NCBI GenBank assembly: GCA_028671895.1 | Contig: JAPMAC010000209.1 | Location: 20,544,501-20,608,500, forward strand | Direction of reading: 5' to 3' | Length of the DNA stretch: 64,000 nt | From: Oenanthe sinensis | Taxonomy: Eukaryota; Streptophyta; Magnoliopsida; Apiales; Apiaceae | In this document: piece by piece, positions 59,216-64,000 of the stretch | Position numbering within the stretch: the stretch's first letter is position 1 | Layout: each line of letters opens with the position of its first letter | Made by a program: the position numbers and the translations under genes | The notes under the pieces: model-generated | Told to the model about the DNA's origin: nothing | Seen by the model: only the letters and a program-made list of their open reading frames with translations | Databases searched by the model: none

Positions 59216-59369
59216 GGATATATAAGGCTGAAAATAACTAAGCCAAATATATTGTGACTTGAATGAGATCAAGTACATTTTCTAACTACTTTGTTTAACA
59301 TGCCTCGGAAATTAAAACAAATAACTATGGCCTTTAAACAAACACAAGATATACCACTTAAATTCAACG

Positions 59370-60090
59370 AGTACATTTCATTTATGTTGTACGTCGACTT
59401 ATACAAAATATTATTCAACTCGTAATAACGTGGTCTAACCTCAAGAACTCAACAAGTAAGGCTCGTTTATATCTCTAAATAATAATATGAGATTTATACA
59501 AATGACTCTTAACTTGGTGTTCAAAGTTAATTAAACTTACAAATATTCTACAAGTTTACTTTGTTTATATATCTAAATAAATATAACAGATTTATACAAA
59601 AGAACACAACTCGGAATATAAGTTAGTTTCTTCTACTAATAATTCAAACAAGGAGTACTTTTGTTTATGTCTATATATAATGACTTATACAAAAATTCTC
59701 GACTCGGAATTAAAGTGAGTTTAAACCTACAAATATTCTATGAGAGAGTTTCGTTTATATCTCTAAATTAATATATGAGATTTATACGAATATTATTATC
59801 TCGGAATATAAGTTAGTTTATACTTCTATTTATTTCAAACAAGAAGATGTTCGTTTATGTCTTATAATATTGACTTATACGAATATTATCTTAACTCGGA
59901 AATAAAATGGTTAACTTGCAAATATTCAATAATGAACCTTTTATTTATATCTCTATACGAGACTTATACAAATCAGCTCTAACTCGGAACAAGAGCTAGT
60001 CTTAATTACAAAAATTCGACAAGGAGTCCTTTTGTTTATGTCGTACCTTGACTTACGCAACTTGGTCTCGACTCAGAATTAAAGTAACTT
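59370..60090 (-). repeat. About six degenerate repeats with AACTCGGAAT / GACTTATACAAA
   Basis: Units of roughly 100-130 bp, each with [T/C]TCG[G/T]AAT, an AAGTTAGTTT-like word, TTTGTTTATAT[C/G]TCTA and ATTTATACAAA. They correspond to the repeats at 22456-23150 in the other copy but are more numerous here. Confidence 0.75.
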
Positions 60091-61478
60091 AGAGTTGTTA
60101 TTAATCCCGAAAAAGTAAAACCAATGATATGAACAACTAATTTGGGAGAGTAAAGGATGAAAAAAAAGTTCTCCCAAATACCAACACAACTTATATATAC
60201 TATGAGAGAACAAACAATTAAAGCTCGTGTATATATAAGTCGTAAACAAGGCTAGCTACATAATATATCTAAAAATTGAAACAAGCAAGCATATATATAT
60301 ATATATATATACATATATATAATCAGCCGAATATATATAAATATATATAAATAATATAACCAACTTGTAACCCTTGAGATCTAGAGAGAAATCAAGAGAA
60401 AAATCTAGTTTAGAAGCCAAAATACACAAAAGTAGTTGCCAAAAAAAATCATCGGAAAATGAAATTTTGTTATAACTTTGGGGAAAAATAGATGAGTCTA
60501 AGGGCTTTGGAAATATAGTCTTGGGGTAGCCTAAAGGGACTTGTATGGTTGGTGTGTGATTAGTGCAAGTATATGAGTTTATAAGTTTGTAAGGGGTGAG
60601 ATCTATGAAAGAACTAAACTTAAAACTCAAGAACTCTTGGAGATAAAAACCTATTGATGTTAAGAGCTTCTTGAGAGAGAAATTTGCAGCATATACTTAG
60701 CACTAAAAGGCTTGAGAAATGGTGTGGGGGTGAGACTTATATGCCAAAAATAAGGCATTTGTGGTTTATTTAATTAAGGGACAAGGGGACAAGGGTTTAC
60801 ATGGAGCAAGGAGAGTCATATCAATTCAAATTAAAGTTGCATCAGTTAAAATTGGCCATATAGGTGCTTGGAAAAATGTGCTAACATTGTTCAGTAAATT
60901 ATTTAAGCTAATAAACCCATAACCGAAAGATTAGTTGATAAATATGACATTTTTTAATATATGCTCCAACAATTATGAAAATTTGGGAACCATCTAGGAA
61001 GAATCCCAATAGGTCATGGTCAAAATTCTACTCAATTTGGAGTTGACCTTCGTTGACATTTAATTGACCGAACAATCAATTATGTATCGATAATACATGA
61101 CAAAACTAAAAGTCACCCAAAAATTATGAAACAAATTATAAAATTCTTTTTCATTATTTTAGTGACATTTCTCAAGTTTTAAGTCATTTGGACAAGTGTA
61201 GCTATTACTTTGAGAAAAAGATCATTTCGTTGTCCCTATAGCCCGAAACAATAATCGATAGCCAGTTGTCGGAACTTATCAACATTTGGACTAAACTTTT
61301 GACTCAAAACATATTCAGATATAATATTTCTAAAATAATAATGACTATGAAATCCAAGGAAAATTTAATTTTAATTAGAATACAAATTATCCAAATAAAT
61401 AGGACAATTTAGGACTTCCGAGATAAAATCTGTATTTTATATCTAGGCATGACTTAGTTGAAGATAAATTGAACAAAT

Positions 61479-63051
61479 TGTTAGTATTGCTGTCCTAGAG
61501 ACAATACTTTTAATGTTTTATTGAAAACAATTAAGGATTATGTTTTATGTGATTATTTAATTATTATTTATTATGTCTTTATTTACTGCGTTATAAATTG
61601 AAAGGATAATAAATGTCCTTGGAATATTAATACGTAATATATATCTTTAAGTATGTGACTTAAAAATGAGATTATATGAATAGTATTTTATTCCTAAAAT
61701 TCCCTAGTCAAGTATTATTATTTAAGGACAATAATAATGCAATAAGACTAGTATGTTTGTTGACGGATGACCACATCTCATTGGTCATAGGTATGGTGAT
61801 ACTAAAGTCAAGAACATAAGTGTATGTATCAATACATGACACTGGAAAGACCCGCCGTGAGATTCTACATGTTAATAAGTGTCATAAGAAATCTCACTGT
61901 GATAATGATGTAATGATCCTCTGACTTGAAATCATTATATTTCTATAAGAGAATTAATATACTTTGATTACACTCAAAGTTACCTTTAACCGAGTAATGA
62001 TAAAGGTGTACATTGGGTATGCTATGAATCGTATGAGGAATATGAATGATAGATATAGGATTTAACCCTCCAATTCGAGGAGTGATATTATTGGCCTCTT
62101 GATTGAGTGAGACTATGAAATGCATGGCCATGCTCAAATATTGATTTGTTTAAATAGTCTACTCATTGATCAAGGAAACCGAGATTAAACGTTGAAGAGG
62201 ATGACACTATACATGCCTCGAGTTTGATCTATAATATAAGGTTAAATGGATTATATTACATGGAACATTATTCACAAAAGGTTTAATTGAATCACCAATT
62301 ATTATTGTTACTTGGGTAGTAATGACGTATTACTAGATGCCGCTCATTGATAATAAAATTATTGCCAACGTAATAATAACCTAAAGGGTCACACATAAAG
62401 AACGTCAAAACGGAGGTTTATTTAAATTACAAATTTAAATATATTATTGTTTATTCGAATTTAATTATTGAATTAATTAAGTGGGACTTGATTAATTATA
62501 TTAGAATTCGGATTTAATAAGTATTATTATAATTCGAATTTAATTATTGAATTAATTAAGTGGGACTTGATTAATTATATTAGAATTCAGATTTAATAAT
62601 AATAATAACCCAAAGTCATAATGTGTTTTGGAAACCACATGGATTAGGGTTACGCCCAAAATCTCTCTCTCCCCAATATATACATAATGATGTATAGTAT
62701 TAGGGTTTAATCATCAAATTTCGTTTTAGAGAAAAACCCTAGCTGCTCAACATCAAGAGAGGCTAGAGAAAGAGAGAGAGAGATGCAAACAATTCGGCTA
62801 GTACCGACTCCGGTGATCGTAGGACGATCGGGCGTTCGTGTGGACTTCTTTAGAGAGCAAATCTTTGCAACAAAGGACTGCTGTGATTCATCTTTCTGGA
62901 CCTCCATTAAACAGCATACGAAAGCTTTGTTAAGGTACAGACTTCTTCACCATAATCATCCAACGTTATACATGGATCCTGCGATTTGGTTTCGATTTTT
63001 TTTATTGTTTTTACGTTAATTCCGCTGCGTTTTCATGCCCGAAACCCTTCA
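61479..63051 (+). mobile_element. 5' LTR of Angela-like Copia element D (1573 bp)
   Basis: Starts TGTTAGTATTGCTGTCCTAG and ends CCCGAAACCCTTCA; a primer site follows. It is the + strand counterpart of the LTRs of elements 1 and 2 (shares AGATTCTACATGTTAA, GAGTGAGACTATGAAATGCA, CGAAACCCTTCA) with moderate divergence. It contains a 79-bp tandem duplication at 62453-62599. The left flank CAAAT (61474-61478) is the expected target duplication; the right copy is outside the window. Confidence 0.9.
62453..62599 (+). repeat. 79-bp tandem duplication in LTR D
   Basis: ATTCGAATTTAATTATTGAA...TTAGAATTC[G/A]GATTTAATAA occurs at 62453 and 62532, nearly identical. It is present once in the corresponding region of the element 1 and 2 LTRs. 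Confidence 0.85.
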
Positions 63052-63052
63052 A

Positions 63053-63064
63053 TGGCATCAGAGC
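63053..63064 (+). other. Primer binding site of element D
   Basis: TGGCATCAGAGC, one base after the LTR end. Same position-4 variant as element 1. Confidence 0.85.
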
Positions 63065-64000
63065 TACGTGTATAATGGGATGATTTGATTATGTGTTTAA
63101 CAGTTTTTCGATGTATGTAAACATATATATGATATGCCATGACTATATATTGATATATATGTTTTATATGATTTTGAATATATGATATTCATGTGTTGTA
63201 TAATCATGGGATGATTGTGTGTATTGCTGTATGTATATGATACATGTTTGTTCTTGTTATGGAAATCGTATTCGATACGAATTCTGAAACGGCTTCGGTA
63301 GATTTTCTGAAATCTGTGTCCAGTGTCCAATTTTCGCAAACAAAATGTGTTTTCTGACTGGAATCGTGTCATTAAGCAATACTGACTAAGTCAGCTTCGC
63401 GTCTGTAAGCCGTTTGACGACGTTACAGACGTCTGCAAATGGCAATTTATTATTTTCTGAAATTTATTTGATTTTCTGAAATTTTGAAATTTATTATATA
63501 TGATTATATGATATGTTTATATAATCTGAGATATATTACATGTGTTATGTGATAACATGGTGGATGGTTATGGCCTAAAGACCCATAGGATAGTGGTTTT
63601 GTTTTATGGTTTTGGTTTCTAAATACGACTTGCATGTCGTTTATTCATTGTAATTATTAATCTCGAATGTAACTTGAGTTCTTCTTGTAATTTCATTAGA
63701 ATAGATTTATTTATTATTCAATGTAATTGTTCAATGGAGACTTGGAAGCAAGGAAGCTAGGAGGCAATCCAGATGATGGAGCAATGAAGAAGATAAAGAC
63801 ATGTAATAGTGTAGTATTTGAAACCACCATAGATTGACCTTGATAATTCCATTAGCTTGGAAATATCACATAGGATGGGGCCATAACCAAAAACGTTTAA
63901 TTTATGCACAATACATATATGTATATGAATGCATGTGTAGATATGTATGTGTTGGAATGATGTATGTATTAGATACGACACCCATGCCATGTCTGCTTAA
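63065..64000 (+). mobile_element. Leader of Copia element D (runs off window)
   Basis: Colinear with the inverted leader of elements 1 and 2: GTTTTCTGACTGGAAT, CCATAGGATAGTGGTTTTG and GGGGCCATAACCA. No gag yet. Reading frames on the opposite strand here are chance. Confidence 0.8.

Larger units (their letters stand above)
58172..61478 (-). mobile_element. Large LTR of family A/B, inverted copy, interrupted
   Basis: On the + strand it starts TGTTAGGTCCGTATGAATGG, the reverse complement of the 3' end of the 21076-24362 LTR, and stays similar and colinear through the 59-bp units (about 58560-58650). It also matches the TATAAGTC/CTCGGAAT repeats (59370-60090) and the unit with AAGATAA[A/G]TTGAACAAAT (61461-61478). 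At 61479 an Angela-like element begins, and the last about 380 bp of the LTR are expected beyond the window. Whether it is a solo LTR cannot be decided. Confidence 0.75.

Noticed and set aside
61943..62137. 64-codon - strand frame, similar to frames at 12385, 19082 and 36611
   Set aside because: All fall in LTRs of the Angela-like family, in regions without coding function.

Overview
This is plant nuclear DNA, most likely from a eudicot. It is very AT-rich, and about 85-90% of it is retrotransposon and DNA-transposon sequence. The evidence for a plant is intron-bearing genes with plant-specific families (a FRIGIDA-like gene and a small heavy-metal-associated-domain gene) and initiator-tRNA-Met primer sites behind TG...CA long terminal repeats (LTRs). 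Transposon families include Copia of Sirevirus and Angela/Tork type, Ty3/Gypsy, Mutator-like, CACTA and Stowaway-like. I see no rRNA, tRNA or CRISPR.

Layout. 1-3435: 3' end of a Sirevirus-like Copia element with its 3' LTR. 3436-4498: decayed retroelement or pararetrovirus-like reading frame. 5960-7790: Gypsy gag remnant apparently joined directly to an LTR-like segment. 9601-about 32120: one decayed Sirevirus-like element (+ strand) that was a target for later insertions. An Angela-like Copia element (10244-19501, - strand, 5-bp target-site duplication CCACT) sits in its 5' LTR. That element carries a solo LTR (11212-12778, duplication GGTTA). A 3.3-kb solo LTR (21076-24362) and a MITE (about 30520-31045) lie in the Sirevirus internal region. 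32552-34350: two related unclassified repeats and microsatellites. 35488-44250: a second, younger Angela-like copy (- strand, duplication GTAGC) with two 1.54-kb LTRs, primer site and polypurine tract. Its gag and pol are broken in the same ways as in the first copy.

44778-50504 is the most interesting block. It holds a decayed Mutator-like transposase gene (- strand, with a recognisable GT-AG intron) facing three small + strand reading frames, one of them a GRF-type zinc finger. A further - strand reading frame sits at the outer edge. The convergent transposase/accessory arrangement recalls maize MuDR (mudrA/mudrB), but the accessory proteins are not ones I recognise.

52656-54710 is an intact-looking three-exon FRIGIDA-like gene (559 codons), with a Stowaway-like MITE about 140 bp upstream. 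56283-56633 is a small two-exon HMA-domain gene on the - strand. These are the only two genes I believe are host genes. The right edge is another nest: a CACTA terminus at 58119 is interrupted after 53 bp by a large LTR (58172 onward). That LTR is the inverted relative of the 3.3-kb solo LTR, and it is itself interrupted by a + strand Angela-like element whose 5' LTR is 61479-63051 and which runs off the window.
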